DNA of 64,000 bases, taken from NCBI GenBank assembly GCA_044375555.1, contig JBILML010000002.1, forward strand, positions 62,001-126,000, given 5' to 3'. The stretch is from UBA967 sp044375555. GTDB lineage: Bacteria; Verrucomicrobiota; Verrucomicrobiia; Chthoniobacterales; Terrimicrobiaceae. The position numbers were made by a program, and so were the translations under genes. Under the pieces are notes generated by a model. It saw nothing but the letters and a program-made list of their open reading frames with translations, was not told the DNA's origin and made no database searches. Below are positions 43,702 through 51,767 of this stretch, piece by piece (position 1 is the stretch's first letter; each line of letters begins with the position of its first letter).

Positions 43702-44241
43702 TTACTCGCTGGGAGTGAATTTCGTGATTTTTGTGCCTTGGATTCCAATTCCGGCCATCAAGCCCTGCTGGCTGAAGAAAAACACATAGATCCCTTGGTG
43801 TGTCGTGGTCGTGGAAATCGAGTTTGAGAATCCCGCGTCGGCCACCACCAAAGAAGGCGCGGCACCGAGTTCGAACCCGTCGGATTTTTTAAGATAATTC
43901 AGGGATTTTTCATCCATGAAGAACAGGGCATAGGAAAACTTCTGGATTCCCGCCTGGAGGCCGTAGGAGGCCGATGTGGTGTTGAAGTAGCCAGCCACCG
44001 CGCCGTCCTTGAAAAGAACTCCGTCTCCACGCTGAGCCCCAAAAATAAAGCCTGCCTTGTAGATTTCGGGAAAAACCAAAACGGCCAGAGACTTCTCCCC
44101 GATCGCCTGAGCGCCAGGATTGGTGCGGTAAAGATGCCGGAGAGCGGTTTCCGACTTCTCCTTCAAAACTTGCGCAGGTTCCGCCAACGAGGTTCCGGTC
44201 AGCGCGATCAGGGCGAGCATGGGGACGAGAATTTTGTTCAT
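43702..44241 (-). CDS. SYLF (YSC84) domain lipid-binding-like exported protein
   Basis: A 179-aa protein with a signal peptide (about 1-20, ending SLA). A SYLF domain follows: EKSLAVLVFPEIYKAGFIFG, GYFNTTSASYGLQAG, then QKFSYALFFMDEKSL. The family binds phosphoinositides in eukaryotes, and bacterial roles are largely unknown. The ATG at 44241 is chosen for the signal peptide. It converges with the membrane-fusion gene. Confidence 0.85.
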   Translation of the reverse strand: MNKILVPMLALIALTGTSLAEPAQVLKEKSETALRHLYRTNPGAQAIGEKSLAVLVFPEIYKAGFIFGAQRGDGVLFKDGAVAGYFNTTSASYGLQAGIQKFSYALFFMDEKSLNYLKKSDGFELGAAPSLVVADAGFSNSISTTTTHQGIYVFFFSQQGLMAGIGIQGTKITKFTPSE

Positions 44242-44343
44242 AGCTCCGTCAAACCAAACCGCCTTTCCCGCGTCAAGCTTGATGGGAAGCTCTGGGCGCA
44301 AGGCTCGCGAACTTTTGCTAAACTTTTTTCGCAGCGATTCCGG

Positions 44344-44802
44344 CTAAGGCAGCGCCCGAGCCAACACCGTGATTGGCACATCCTGCAGCATTGTGCGCTC
44401 GAGCATTTCAAAACCGCAGCGCTGAAAGAGCTTCTCTGAGGACTCTGTGAAAACATGCAACCGCCTCGCTCCCGCAGCAGCCGCAAGCTCGATACCAGCT
44501 TGCACAAGCCTCAAGCTGTGTCCCAGCCCCCGCCTTTGCGGAACAACATAGAGACTTGCCAGCCATGGATCCAAATCCAGCCGCGCCGGACAGTCGCCGA
44601 AAACCACGCTCACCGATCCCACCAATTCCATCCCCTCATGCAAAACAAGCGTCGCAGGCAAAGAACCATCCCCTTTTTGATTCAAAAACTCTGCAAGAGC
44701 ACTCCGCTCATCCCAATCCGCGTAAAGATGTTTCCACTCCGCAGCATGCAAGGCAGCCAGCTGATTGCGAAAAAATGGAACATCCGCAAGGTGCGAAATC
44801 AT
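44344..44802 (-). CDS. GNAT-family N-acetyltransferase
   Basis: A 152-aa acetyltransferase. The acetyl-CoA loop is VPQRRGLGHSLRLVQ near residue 88, preceded by the strand LASLYV and followed by ARRLHVFTESSEKLFQRCGF, the usual A/B motif layout. The substrate is unknown. The ATG at 44802 begins the domain, while the longer frame upstream runs into a separate gene remnant. That remnant ends 17 bp upstream of this start. Confidence 0.83.
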   Translation of the reverse strand: MISHLADVPFFRNQLAALHAAEWKHLYADWDERSALAEFLNQKGDGSLPATLVLHEGMELVGSVSVVFGDCPARLDLDPWLASLYVVPQRRGLGHSLRLVQAGIELAAAAGARRLHVFTESSEKLFQRCGFEMLERTMLQDVPITVLARALP

Positions 44803-44818
44803 AGGAAGACTATGGCCG

Positions 44819-45249
44819 TTACTTCCGCAAAAGCACCATCGTGTCTTTATAAACCTTTCGGCCGATACTTTCGCCAAGGGCATTCAACTTAATGACATCC
44901 TCCAGCGCCGCAAACTCCAACAGACTCTCCGCAAATTCAATAGCATCCTCAGTATGGGAAAATCCCCAGTGAATATCCCGAAAACCATCAAAAATTTCCG
45001 ACTCATACCAAAAGCAGCTTGCTTTTGGACTTCTGAATGTAGCGCGGGCGTCTCGCCTGCGTGGGTAAGTCGTTCGATGGCAGGCGAGACGCCCGCCCTA
45101 CAATAAAACCTCCGAAAGTCGCATTTCCGAGAGAGATTGGTATCACAAGGGGCCATTTGCGCCTTTTCGAGAATACGCTCATAGACGTCGGGCGGGGTAG
45201 ATGGGCTTCTATGCCAAATAATTTGCTGGCCCCTCTGACTCTTCCCCAA
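44819..45249 (-). pseudogene. Small gene apparently interrupted by a REP-like hairpin
   Basis: The 3' part (44819-45021) reads, in an open frame without its own start, ...IFDGFRDIHWGFSHTED...GRKVYKDTMVLLRK and stop. The 5' part (45249-45123) reads MGKSQRGQQIIWHRSP...CDTNLSRK. They are in different frames and separated by the 101-bp repeat at 45022-45122. Removing exactly that repeat joins them into one 109-codon frame. The product resembles no family I know. Its stop is 17 bp before the GNAT start. The exact repeat boundary, and hence the reconstruction, is an inference. Confidence 0.45.
45022..45122. repeat. REP-like dispersed hairpin element, copy 1
   Basis: 101 bp almost identical to 54795-54896. 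The core is an inverted repeat (GGGCGTCTCGCCTGC ... GCAGGCGAGACGCCC) around CGTGGGTAAGTCGTTCGATG. It is followed by CCTACAATAAAACCTCCGAA. A second small inverted repeat around TTTTGGA borders its left end. In-frame translation gives the AGVSPAIERLTHAGETPAL string seen in spurious ORFs. Confidence 0.85.
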
Positions 45250-45261
45250 GTAGTAGGCCCT

Positions 45262-45561
45262 TCAAGTTTTCACCGCTTGGGCGTGTAGCTTCAAGCCGAG
45301 GGCGCCAACAACCTTGAGGATCGTTTCAAAGGCAGGACTCCGATCCCCCGAAAGCGCCTTGTAAAGGCTCTCGCGTGAAACTCCTGCATCACGTGCAACT
45401 TGCGTCATTCCCTTTGCCCGGGCGATGTCCCCGAGCGCTTTGGCGATGAAACCGGCATCGTTGCCGCCCTCCTCAAAGCAGGCTTCCAAGTAGGCTGCCA
45501 TCTCTTCGGGAGTCCTCAAATGCTCGGCAACATCGTAGCGTGTGGTTTTGGTTTTTTTCAT
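45262..45561 (-). CDS. HigA-type antitoxin (addiction module antidote, HTH)
   Basis: A 99-aa protein with a C-terminal helix-turn-helix: IARAKGMTQVARDAGVSRES followed by LYKALSGDRSP. This is typical of the TIGR02684 antidote group that pairs with Gp49/HigB-like toxins. Unusually compared with most TA pairs it follows the toxin gene, which is the normal HigBA order. Its start overlaps the toxin stop (ATGA). It should bind toxin and operator. Confidence 0.88.
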   Translation of the reverse strand: MKKTKTTRYDVAEHLRTPEEMAAYLEACFEEGGNDAGFIAKALGDIARAKGMTQVARDAGVSRESLYKALSGDRSPAFETILKVVGALGLKLHAQAVKT

Positions 45562-45863
45562 GATAAAAATGAATCGGGAAGGGTCTTAGCAAGACGCAGT
45601 GCGATTTTGATATCCCGGGATTGGGATCCCTTCTCCCCGCCGGCCAACAAAATCACCAACTCGCTCCCGCGCTGTTTGTAGTAAACGCGGTAACCGGGCC
45701 CATAGTGGATTCGTAGTTCCGAAACGCCCTCGCCGACGGCTTTTACATCGCCAGGGTTTCCCATGGCGAGCCTTTCGATCCTGACCATTACGCGGGCCCT
45801 TGCCTGAATATCGGTTAGGCCATCGAGCCATTTTGAGAACTCATCGGTTTTGCGAATATCCAT
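45558..45863 (-). CDS. HigB/RelE-type toxin (Gp49-like)
   Basis: A 101-aa RelE-superfamily mRNA interferase. The run is FSKWLDGLTDIQARARVMVR, GVSELRIHYGPGYRVYYKQR and LLAGGEKGSQSRDIKIALRL, the TIGR02683 pattern. The ATG at 45863 is chosen over an in-frame start 12 codons upstream. That start would overlap the palindromic operator at 45873-45890. It is the first gene of the toxin-antitoxin operon. Confidence 0.88.
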   Translation of the reverse strand: MDIRKTDEFSKWLDGLTDIQARARVMVRIERLAMGNPGDVKAVGEGVSELRIHYGPGYRVYYKQRGSELVILLAGGEKGSQSRDIKIALRLAKTLPDSFLS

Positions 45864-46176
45864 CGCAAGCAGTGTATCCAGAAGGATACATGCCGTCAAG
45901 GTAAAATTCAGTCAACGCCTTGAAAGCAACCCTCCACGGCGCTTCCACCACATCGCCTGCGGCGCAAGCCTTTTCACGGAGACAAAGAGAAAAGTTCTCG
46001 CTTGGAACGCCGACGTCCTCGTCGGCATCAACACCTCAGAGCAAGACAAGTATGGCAACTCGGAAATTCGGCGAAAAAATGCGGCAATACGCGGGACCGC
46101 CTCTCTGACCTCTGACGTCTCAAAAAAATCAGAAATGGTAATTTTTATACGAGCAGCGCCCGTGCCATTTGTTCGC
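45864..46176. other. Intergenic stretch between two toxin-antitoxin modules
   Basis: 313 bp without a credible gene. They hold the operator of the HigBA pair (45873-45890) and a perfect 7-bp-arm hairpin GCCGACG-TCCT-CGTCGGC (46009-46026). That hairpin is of the REP type that yields NADVLVG-like strings. I see nothing else. Confidence 0.5.
45873..45890. promoter_or_regulatory. Palindromic operator upstream of the HigB-type toxin
   Basis: TGTATCC-AGAA-GGATACA, perfect 7-bp arms, ends 10 bp upstream of the toxin start. Such palindromes are the usual autoregulatory target of HigA antitoxins. Confidence 0.6.
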
Positions 46177-46611
46177 TCATTTCAAGGGATTTACAACCTC
46201 GAGAAAACCGAACTTTTTGAAATCGGTATCGGCCGTATAAAACTTTCGCACACCATGTTGCCTGAGGATCGTGGCGACGTGTGCATCGGGCACCAGATTC
46301 CCATAAACGCCTGCCGACTGGGCCACCTCCGCATAGTCCAGAGCGAATGAAGCCGTTTCTTGAATGACTCTGGTTCGGGGAAGTTTAAGCAGCTGCTGCA
46401 CATTTCCCCACGCCGTTTCTGCCGACATGGGTTTTGCAAAAATCGATGGATGCGTTGCAATGCGCTGGTAGGCCATCAGCACCGGCCAAGTGAGGCACAA
46501 GATGTCGGAATCCTCCCTCCGCCCAATCACAAACGCTTTGGCGCGCACATGAAACTCAGAGCTTTCATCCGAAGCGTAAAGGAGCAGGTTGGCGTCGAAG
46601 GAATAGCTCAT
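46177..46611 (-). CDS. vapC: PIN-domain toxin (VapC-like), second module
   Basis: A 144-aa PIN-domain protein. SFDANLLLYASDE at the start, VPDAHVATILRQHG and TADTDFKKF supply the acidic active-site residues. The form with WPVLMAYQRIATHP and LPRTRVI belongs to the TIGR00028-like VapC group. The start overlaps the antitoxin stop by 4 bp. Confidence 0.87.
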   Translation of the reverse strand: MSYSFDANLLLYASDESSEFHVRAKAFVIGRREDSDILCLTWPVLMAYQRIATHPSIFAKPMSAETAWGNVQQLLKLPRTRVIQETASFALDYAEVAQSAGVYGNLVPDAHVATILRQHGVRKFYTADTDFKKFGFLEVVNPLK

Positions 46612-46841
46612 CTTCCGTCGAGCGCGCGATAAACCGCTTCCTTATCCGCGAGATTCACATTGGCTGACATCGCCTGAGACTCCCATCGAAACTCAGGCGT
46701 TGCCGGAGCCGCTACCCGCTTGGCCGTCAACGCCTCGGCTAAAAGGCGCGAAGCCAAGCTCCCGAGGGATCCTCCCTCCTTGTCCCTCAATGACTTCAAC
46801 TCTTCCAAAACTGGACTCGCCAAATCCAATGTCGTTCTCAT
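46608..46841 (-). CDS. vapB: VapB-like antitoxin, second module
   Basis: A 77-aa protein beginning with the ribbon-helix-helix pattern RTTLDLASPVLEELKSL, then ASRLLAEALTAK. The C-terminus WESQAMSANVNLADKEAVYR would contact the PIN toxin. An 8-bp-arm inverted repeat begins at its start codon and may be its operator. Confidence 0.83.
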   Translation of the reverse strand: MRTTLDLASPVLEELKSLRDKEGGSLGSLASRLLAEALTAKRVAAPATPEFRWESQAMSANVNLADKEAVYRALDGR

Positions 46842-46870
46842 GATGTTTGATGCTATTTCTTAAAACATCA
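46841..46870. promoter_or_regulatory. Putative operator of the second VapBC module
   Basis: TGATGTTT (46841-46848) and AAACATCA (46863-46870) form an inverted repeat immediately upstream of vapB. It lies where an autorepressor would bind. Confidence 0.5.
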
Positions 46871-47037
46871 GATGTCAACATTAGCCATATCACGCTGGAC
46901 TATTTCAACCGCCCTTGCGGCAGTTCTCGAACAACTCGTCGGGCATTGTGGGCGGGGGAGGGGGCAAGCAAAATTTGGAGGTGCCCTTTTTTCATTTCAC
47001 GCAAAACAGATAGAACTTTTGCTCGCTTGAATCGAAT

Positions 47038-48264
47038 TCAGGCCACTTGCAGTAGTTTTTCATCAGCACTTTGATTCGATTTTGTTTCCGGATTTTTTTG
47101 CATTTTACTTGTTATGGGAGAATTGGATAATCGATGACTCAAAAAGGACATAGCAGAGGCACCTATTTTTTGAGCCAGAAGAACGGGAACGGCGTTACCG
47201 ATTTGCCGCAATCCCTCTCCCCAAGCGCCTGAGATAGTGTAGTCGTCTGGAAAAGTTTGAATCTTTTTTGCCTCAAAGACAGTAAAATAGCGCACGCTTC
47301 CGTCCCGATAGCGAATCATGTTTTCGCCACCAGGCACGCCATGCCCTCCGGCTTTGATGGTCTTGGCTGGATAATCTAAACAACTTCCTGTGTGCCCGGG
47401 ATAGGTGCGAGCACCATCGCGAAAAATGTGGTCGGGAATACCATGATCAGATTTGGCATCAGGGACATTTACCAAGCAATCCCGTATCGTTTGCCATGGC
47501 TTGCCATCTGGCGCAAAGAGTTGATAATCGTGTTTGATCGATTGAATTTTTTCCGAGACAGATGCAGTAACTTGCGGTCTTTCAGATTTAGGGACTGAAT
47601 GGCGATCCCAGTATTCGCCAGTGACGTATTGATCATAAAGCAAACGATCTTCAGTATGCGTTGCTTGAGGAAATTCCCAAGCAGGATCAATATCGGAATT
47701 AACGCCAACAATGATAACGCGCTCCCTGCATTGAGGCACTCCATAATTGGAGGCATTTACCAGGCGATAAGAAACATTATAAGTAACTCCATCTGGGAGA
47801 TGAGAATTCTTTTTAAGTATAGAGAGTTGCGTTCTCCAATCTATGTTGGAGCCTGCGGTGAAACATGGATGGCGCAGTCGAAGTAAGATGTAGGAAAAGT
47901 ATTCCGAAAAATTTTCGCGAAGAAGCCCTTTAACATTCTCAAAAATAAACAATTTTGGGCTAAGGGATTGTATTGTTTTAATGGCGGCCGGGAACATATC
48001 CCTTTTATCCATGTCGCCTTGGTGCTTTCCTCCCAAAGAGAAAGGTTGGCAAGGGGGGCCTCCGGAAACAATATCCACATGTTTGAGTTGGCTGAAGTCG
48101 TAACTTTGGATATCTCCGCAGTAAACCTTCTCCGAATCGAAGTTGGCTCGAAGGGAGGCGCAAGCATCTTTATTCCATTCCACGAAAGCTAAGTGCTCGA
48201 ATCCTGCAAGCTCAAGTCCTTTTGCAAGTCCACCCGCTCCGGAAAAAATTTCAACGGATTTCAT
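47038..48264 (-). CDS. C5-cytosine DNA methyltransferase of an Eco29kI-type system
   Basis: A 408-aa m5C methyltransferase. Motif I is EIFSGAGGLAKGLELAGF and the catalytic loop GGPPCQPFSLGG has C72. Motif VI is ENVKGLL and motif X is LRQIGNAVP. It overlaps the nuclease gene by 4 bp. Given that nuclease, it should methylate a cytosine in CCGCGG (the Eco29kI site) to protect the host, which is inferred from the partner. The DNA is clearly more A/T-rich than the surroundings, suggesting transfer. Confidence 0.92.
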   Translation of the reverse strand: MKSVEIFSGAGGLAKGLELAGFEHLAFVEWNKDACASLRANFDSEKVYCGDIQSYDFSQLKHVDIVSGGPPCQPFSLGGKHQGDMDKRDMFPAAIKTIQSLSPKLFIFENVKGLLRENFSEYFSYILLRLRHPCFTAGSNIDWRTQLSILKKNSHLPDGVTYNVSYRLVNASNYGVPQCRERVIIVGVNSDIDPAWEFPQATHTEDRLLYDQYVTGEYWDRHSVPKSERPQVTASVSEKIQSIKHDYQLFAPDGKPWQTIRDCLVNVPDAKSDHGIPDHIFRDGARTYPGHTGSCLDYPAKTIKAGGHGVPGGENMIRYRDGSVRYFTVFEAKKIQTFPDDYTISGAWGEGLRQIGNAVPVLLAQKIGASAMSFLSHRLSNSPITSKMQKNPETKSNQSADEKLLQVA

Positions 48265-48908
48265 GTGGAGCCTCCTAATGCGCTAAAATGCAGTTTGATT
48301 TTATTTTCTATTTCAGCGCGGCTTGAAGATTTTCCTTTACACTTATCGGCCCACGATCTTCCGGGATGCAACACATCCCAATCACTGCGCGCTTGCTCAT
48401 AACGGCCACTACCGGGGGCATGATTCCCAAACCCATCCACGACCGTATTCCAGAGCGGCTGAGTGATCTTGATGAGAGCGGCTTCTACAGTGCCAATCAT
48501 ATCAGAGCCCTCGCCTTCAAATATCACAAATCGACACCGAAAGTCTTTTATTTTTAAACTTGATGTAGCTGAGATACTTCTGCCGTGTTCGATAAGCCGA
48601 TGATGTAGCTCGGTGGATTGGTCCGTTGCTAAATCCGAGGTTCGAGCTTGTCGCCAACCTCTGGGAACAGCTTTGCCTACATAGATGGGATACCCATAAG
48701 AAAGCCGGTTCAAGTCTCCATACTTCGCATAGAGTTTGCTTTTTCCGATGTAGTATAAAGCATATACCCCTCTGCCCGAAAATCTTTCTTCTGGAGGTAA
48801 ATCCAATACCGGTGTCCCATTAAAGAACCTGACGCCATCCTTCACCAACTCAGCGAAAGCATCGTTGCGGTAAATATGCTCCTGACGATCAAAAGGGCGG
48901 CGCGGCAT
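48261..48908 (-). CDS. Eco29kI-family GIY-YIG type II restriction endonuclease
   Basis: A 215-aa nuclease. GVYALYYIG (47-55) and YPIYVGKA (73-80) are the GIY-YIG motifs. Y49, Y76, R104, H108, E142 and N154 coincide with the catalytic positions I recall for Eco29kI itself, so the fold and chemistry seem conserved. Eco29kI cuts CCGCGG, and I infer the same or a related target. It precedes its methyltransferase with a 4-bp overlap, so nuclease and methylase are cotranslated. It starts only 9 bp after the trpG stop. No controller (C) gene is seen. Confidence 0.9.
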   Translation of the reverse strand: MPRRPFDRQEHIYRNDAFAELVKDGVRFFNGTPVLDLPPEERFSGRGVYALYYIGKSKLYAKYGDLNRLSYGYPIYVGKAVPRGWRQARTSDLATDQSTELHHRLIEHGRSISATSSLKIKDFRCRFVIFEGEGSDMIGTVEAALIKITQPLWNTVVDGFGNHAPGSGRYEQARSDWDVLHPGRSWADKCKGKSSSRAEIENKIKLHFSALGGST

Positions 48909-48917
48909 AGGGGTTTG

Positions 48918-49481
48918 TTAGATCTCCAAAAAATTCTTCAGCATCTGTTTCCCGTGTTGGGTCAGAATCGATTCGGGGTGGAATTGGACGCCGTAGACGG
49001 GCAACTCGCGGTGGGCGAGGCCCATGATTTCGCCTTCGGCGGTTTCGGCGGTGATTTTGAGGCAGGGGGGGAGGGTTTCGCGTTTGACGATGAGGGAGTG
49101 GTAGCGGGTGGCTTCGAAGGGGCTGGGGAGGCCGGTGAAGACATTCTCGCCGGTGTGCAGGATGGGCGAGGTTTTGCCGTGCATGAGACGCGGTGCACGG
49201 ATGACTTCACCGCCGAAGACCTGGCCGATGCTCTGGTGGCCGAGGCAGACTCCGAGGATGGGGATTTTTCCGCTGAATTCGCGGATGGTGTCGCAACTGA
49301 TGCCGGCCTCGGTGGGTGAGCAGGGGCCGGGGGAGACGACGATTTTTTCAGGGGCGAGCTTGGCGATGTCGGCGAGGGTGATCTCGTCGTTGCGCTTCAC
49401 GAGCAGGTCGGCGCCTAACTCGCCGAAATACTGGACGAGGTTGTAGGTGAAGGAATCGTAGTTATCGATGACGAGGATCAT
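48918..49481 (-). CDS. trpG: Anthranilate/aminodeoxychorismate synthase glutamine amidotransferase subunit
   Basis: A 187-aa class I glutamine amidotransferase that supplies ammonia to TrpE. Marks are DNYDSFTYNLVQY at the start, VVSPGPCSPTEAG, the catalytic GVCLGHQ (cysteine near 79) and VQFHPES with histidine and glutamate. It may also serve PabB for folate, as in many bacteria with one such subunit. It is separated from trpE by a 104-bp hairpin repeat. Confidence 0.93.
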   Translation of the reverse strand: MILVIDNYDSFTYNLVQYFGELGADLLVKRNDEITLADIAKLAPEKIVVSPGPCSPTEAGISCDTIREFSGKIPILGVCLGHQSIGQVFGGEVIRAPRLMHGKTSPILHTGENVFTGLPSPFEATRYHSLIVKRETLPPCLKITAETAEGEIMGLAHRELPVYGVQFHPESILTQHGKQMLKNFLEI

Positions 49482-49486
49482 GGGAA

Positions 49487-49590
49487 TTGACCACAGAGGA
49501 CACAGACAACACAGAGGAGGGAAAGAAGAGGGATGGGGGGGGAATGTGTTTTTGAATCCCCTCCGTGTTCTCTGTGTCCTCTGTGGTTAA
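49487..49590. repeat. Long inverted repeat (CCACAGAGGACACAGAG type) between trpE and trpG
   Basis: The left arm near 49487-49521 and right arm near 49558-49590 are close complements (TTGACCACAGAGGACACAG against CTGTGTCCTCTGTGGTTAA). It fills the whole trpE-trpG gap. It is the same family as 26798-26958. Confidence 0.8.
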
Positions 49591-49593
49591 TTT

Positions 49594-51084
49594 TCATTTT
49601 GATTTTCTGGCGCGGTCGATGGCGCGCATGCCGGCCATGGCTTTGTTGACGGTCTCTTGGTATTCGCCTTCGGGGGTCGAATCGGCGACGACGCCGCCGC
49701 CGGATTGGACGAAGGCTTTGCCGTCCTTGAGCAGGACGGTGCGGAGGGCGATGCAGGAGTCGTGGTTTCCGTCGAAGCCGAAGTAGCCGACGGCGCCGGA
49801 GTAGGAGCAGCGTTTGCTTTTTTCGAGTTCGTTCAGGATTTGCATGGCGCGGACCTTGGGGGCGCCAGAGACGGTTCCAGCGGGGAATGTGGCGCGCATG
49901 ACATCGAAGGCGCTGCGGCCTCCGGCGAGTTTTCCCGAGACATGCGAGACGATGTGCATGACATGGCTGTAGCGCTCGATGGTCATGAAGTCGGTGACTT
50001 TTACGGAGCCGTATTCTGCGATGCGGCCGACATCGTTGCGGGCGAGGTCGACGAGCATGAGGTGCTCGGCGCGCTCTTTGGGATCGGCCATGAGATCGTC
50101 GGCGTTGGCGTTGTCCTCCTCGACCGTTGCGCCTCGGCGGCGGGTGCCTGCGATGGGGCGGATCTCGACGAGGTCGCCAGTGAGACGCACATGGACTTCC
50201 GGCGAACTGCCCACGAGGGAGTATCCACCGGGACAGCGCAGGCAGAACATGTAGGGCGAGGGATTCACGAACCGCAGGGCGCGGTAGAGATCGAGGGCGT
50301 CGTCGTGAAATTCGGTCTCGAAGCGCTGGGCGAGCACGATCTGGAAGATGTCTCCCGAGCGGATGTATTCGTGCGCGCGGTGGACCATGGCGTGGTATTC
50401 CTCGCGGGTGGTGTTCGACGCGGAGGGCGCGGTGGGGGCGGTGGTTTCGGTGAAAATGGGATCGAAGGCGAGTGGACGGCGGAGGTTTTCCAGGATGCCT
50501 TGAATCCTCGCCGAGGCGGCGTCATAGGCCGCGCCGGGGTCGCCCTCGTTCGGAAAAACATTCGCGACAATGCGGATTCGGCGGCGGCGGTGGTCGAAGA
50601 CGACAACCGTCTCGGTGACCATGAAAAACATGTCGGGGATGCCGAGTTCGTCTTTTGGCGGAGCGGCGATGGTTGGCTCGAACCAGCGGATGCAATCGTA
50701 GCCGAGGTAGCCCACGGCGCCGCCGAGGAACGGAGCGATCGCGGGGTCGGACGCAACGCGATAGGGCGCCATCCATTTCTCTAGTTCATCCAGAGGATCG
50801 CGCGCGGCCTCGAACGAACGGTTCGCACCGCCTTCGCAGATGGTGATGTTTTTTCCTGTGGCGGTGAATGTGGCCTTCGCGCCGAAGCCGAGGAACGAGT
50901 ATCGCCCGACTTGGTCGCTCTGCTCGGCGGACTCGAGGAGGAACGACGGGGCCTCGCCGCAGAGTTTAGCGAAGGCTGAAACCGGCGTGTCGGAATCGGC
51001 GACGATCTCGCAGGAGACCGGGAGCACGCGGGCCGTGACCGCCTTTTCCAGAAACGCCGCCCGGGGCGGATCCAGCGGAATCAT
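49594..51084 (-). CDS. trpE: Anthranilate synthase component I
   Basis: A 496-aa chorismate-utilising enzyme. The N-terminal regulatory part contains SFLLESAEQSDQVGRYSFLG, with the LLES motif associated with tryptophan feedback. The C-terminal catalytic part has PIAGTRRRGATVEED, HLMLVDLARNDVGRI, TFPAGTVSGAPKVRAM and GAVGYFGFDG, all typical. It makes anthranilate with TrpG. The start overlaps the lemA stop (ATGA), an unusual neighbour. No trpD, C, B or A is in the window. Confidence 0.94.
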   Translation of the reverse strand: MIPLDPPRAAFLEKAVTARVLPVSCEIVADSDTPVSAFAKLCGEAPSFLLESAEQSDQVGRYSFLGFGAKATFTATGKNITICEGGANRSFEAARDPLDELEKWMAPYRVASDPAIAPFLGGAVGYLGYDCIRWFEPTIAAPPKDELGIPDMFFMVTETVVVFDHRRRRIRIVANVFPNEGDPGAAYDAASARIQGILENLRRPLAFDPIFTETTAPTAPSASNTTREEYHAMVHRAHEYIRSGDIFQIVLAQRFETEFHDDALDLYRALRFVNPSPYMFCLRCPGGYSLVGSSPEVHVRLTGDLVEIRPIAGTRRRGATVEEDNANADDLMADPKERAEHLMLVDLARNDVGRIAEYGSVKVTDFMTIERYSHVMHIVSHVSGKLAGGRSAFDVMRATFPAGTVSGAPKVRAMQILNELEKSKRCSYSGAVGYFGFDGNHDSCIALRTVLLKDGKAFVQSGGGVVADSTPEGEYQETVNKAMAGMRAIDRARKSK

Positions 51085-51683
51085 GAAAACGAAACCTTGG
51101 GGGCCTGGCGCTCGGCGGCGTTATCGACTTGGAACAATTCGGCGGCGGCAAAGTTGAAGATGCCGGCGATGATGTTGGTCGGGAAAACCTCGCGCTTCGT
51201 GTTGTAGGTCATTACGGAGTCGTTGTAGGCCTGCCGCGCGAAGGCGACTTTGTTTTCCGTCGAGGTCAGTTCCTCGGTGAGTTGCATCATGTTTTGGTTC
51301 GCCTTGAGATCGGGGTAATTCTCGGCGACGGCGAGCAAGCGGCCGAGTGCTCCGGTGAGGCCTGCCTCGGCGCCGGCGAGTTCGCGCATGGCGGAGGGAT
51401 CTCCGGGATTCGCGGCTGCGCGGCCTCCAGCGGACTGGGCGAGGTTGCGGGCCTGCGTGACGGCTTCGAGCGTTTTGCTCTCATGCTGCATGTAGGCTTT
51501 CGCGGTCTCGACGAGGTTCGGGATGAGATCGTGGCGGCGTTTCAGCTGAACATCGATCTGCGAGAAGGCGTTTTTGAAGCGGTTCCGCAGGACGACGAGG
51601 GCATTGTATTGGCCGACGACGAACACCAGCGCCAGCACCGCGATGGCGGCGAGGACAATAAGAAAGATAATCAAGGCACCCAT
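51081..51683 (-). CDS. LemA family protein
   Basis: A 200-aa membrane-anchored coiled-coil protein. One N-terminal transmembrane helix (about 3-25) is followed by YNALVVLRNRFKNAFSQIDV, LKRRHDLIPNLVETAKAYM, AENYPDLKANQNMMQLTEEL and YNTKREVFPTNIIAGIF, the LemA signature. The function is not well established. No partner (TPM-domain or M48 protease gene) adjoins. It is coupled to trpE by a 4-bp overlap. Confidence 0.92.
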   Translation of the reverse strand: MGALIIFLIVLAAIAVLALVFVVGQYNALVVLRNRFKNAFSQIDVQLKRRHDLIPNLVETAKAYMQHESKTLEAVTQARNLAQSAGGRAAANPGDPSAMRELAGAEAGLTGALGRLLAVAENYPDLKANQNMMQLTEELTSTENKVAFARQAYNDSVMTYNTKREVFPTNIIAGIFNFAAAELFQVDNAAERQAPKVSFS

Positions 51684-51767
51684 GGGGCCGGACTTTCTCC
51701 CCCGGCATGGTGGCGCGCAACCCCAAAAAACCGATTGGCGCGCCTACCGAGCGGAGGGGCGGACAGA

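Noticed and set aside
44884..45249. 121-aa ORF as an intact gene
   Set aside because: Its C-terminal two thirds is translation of the REP-like repeat and of a gene remnant in the wrong frame.
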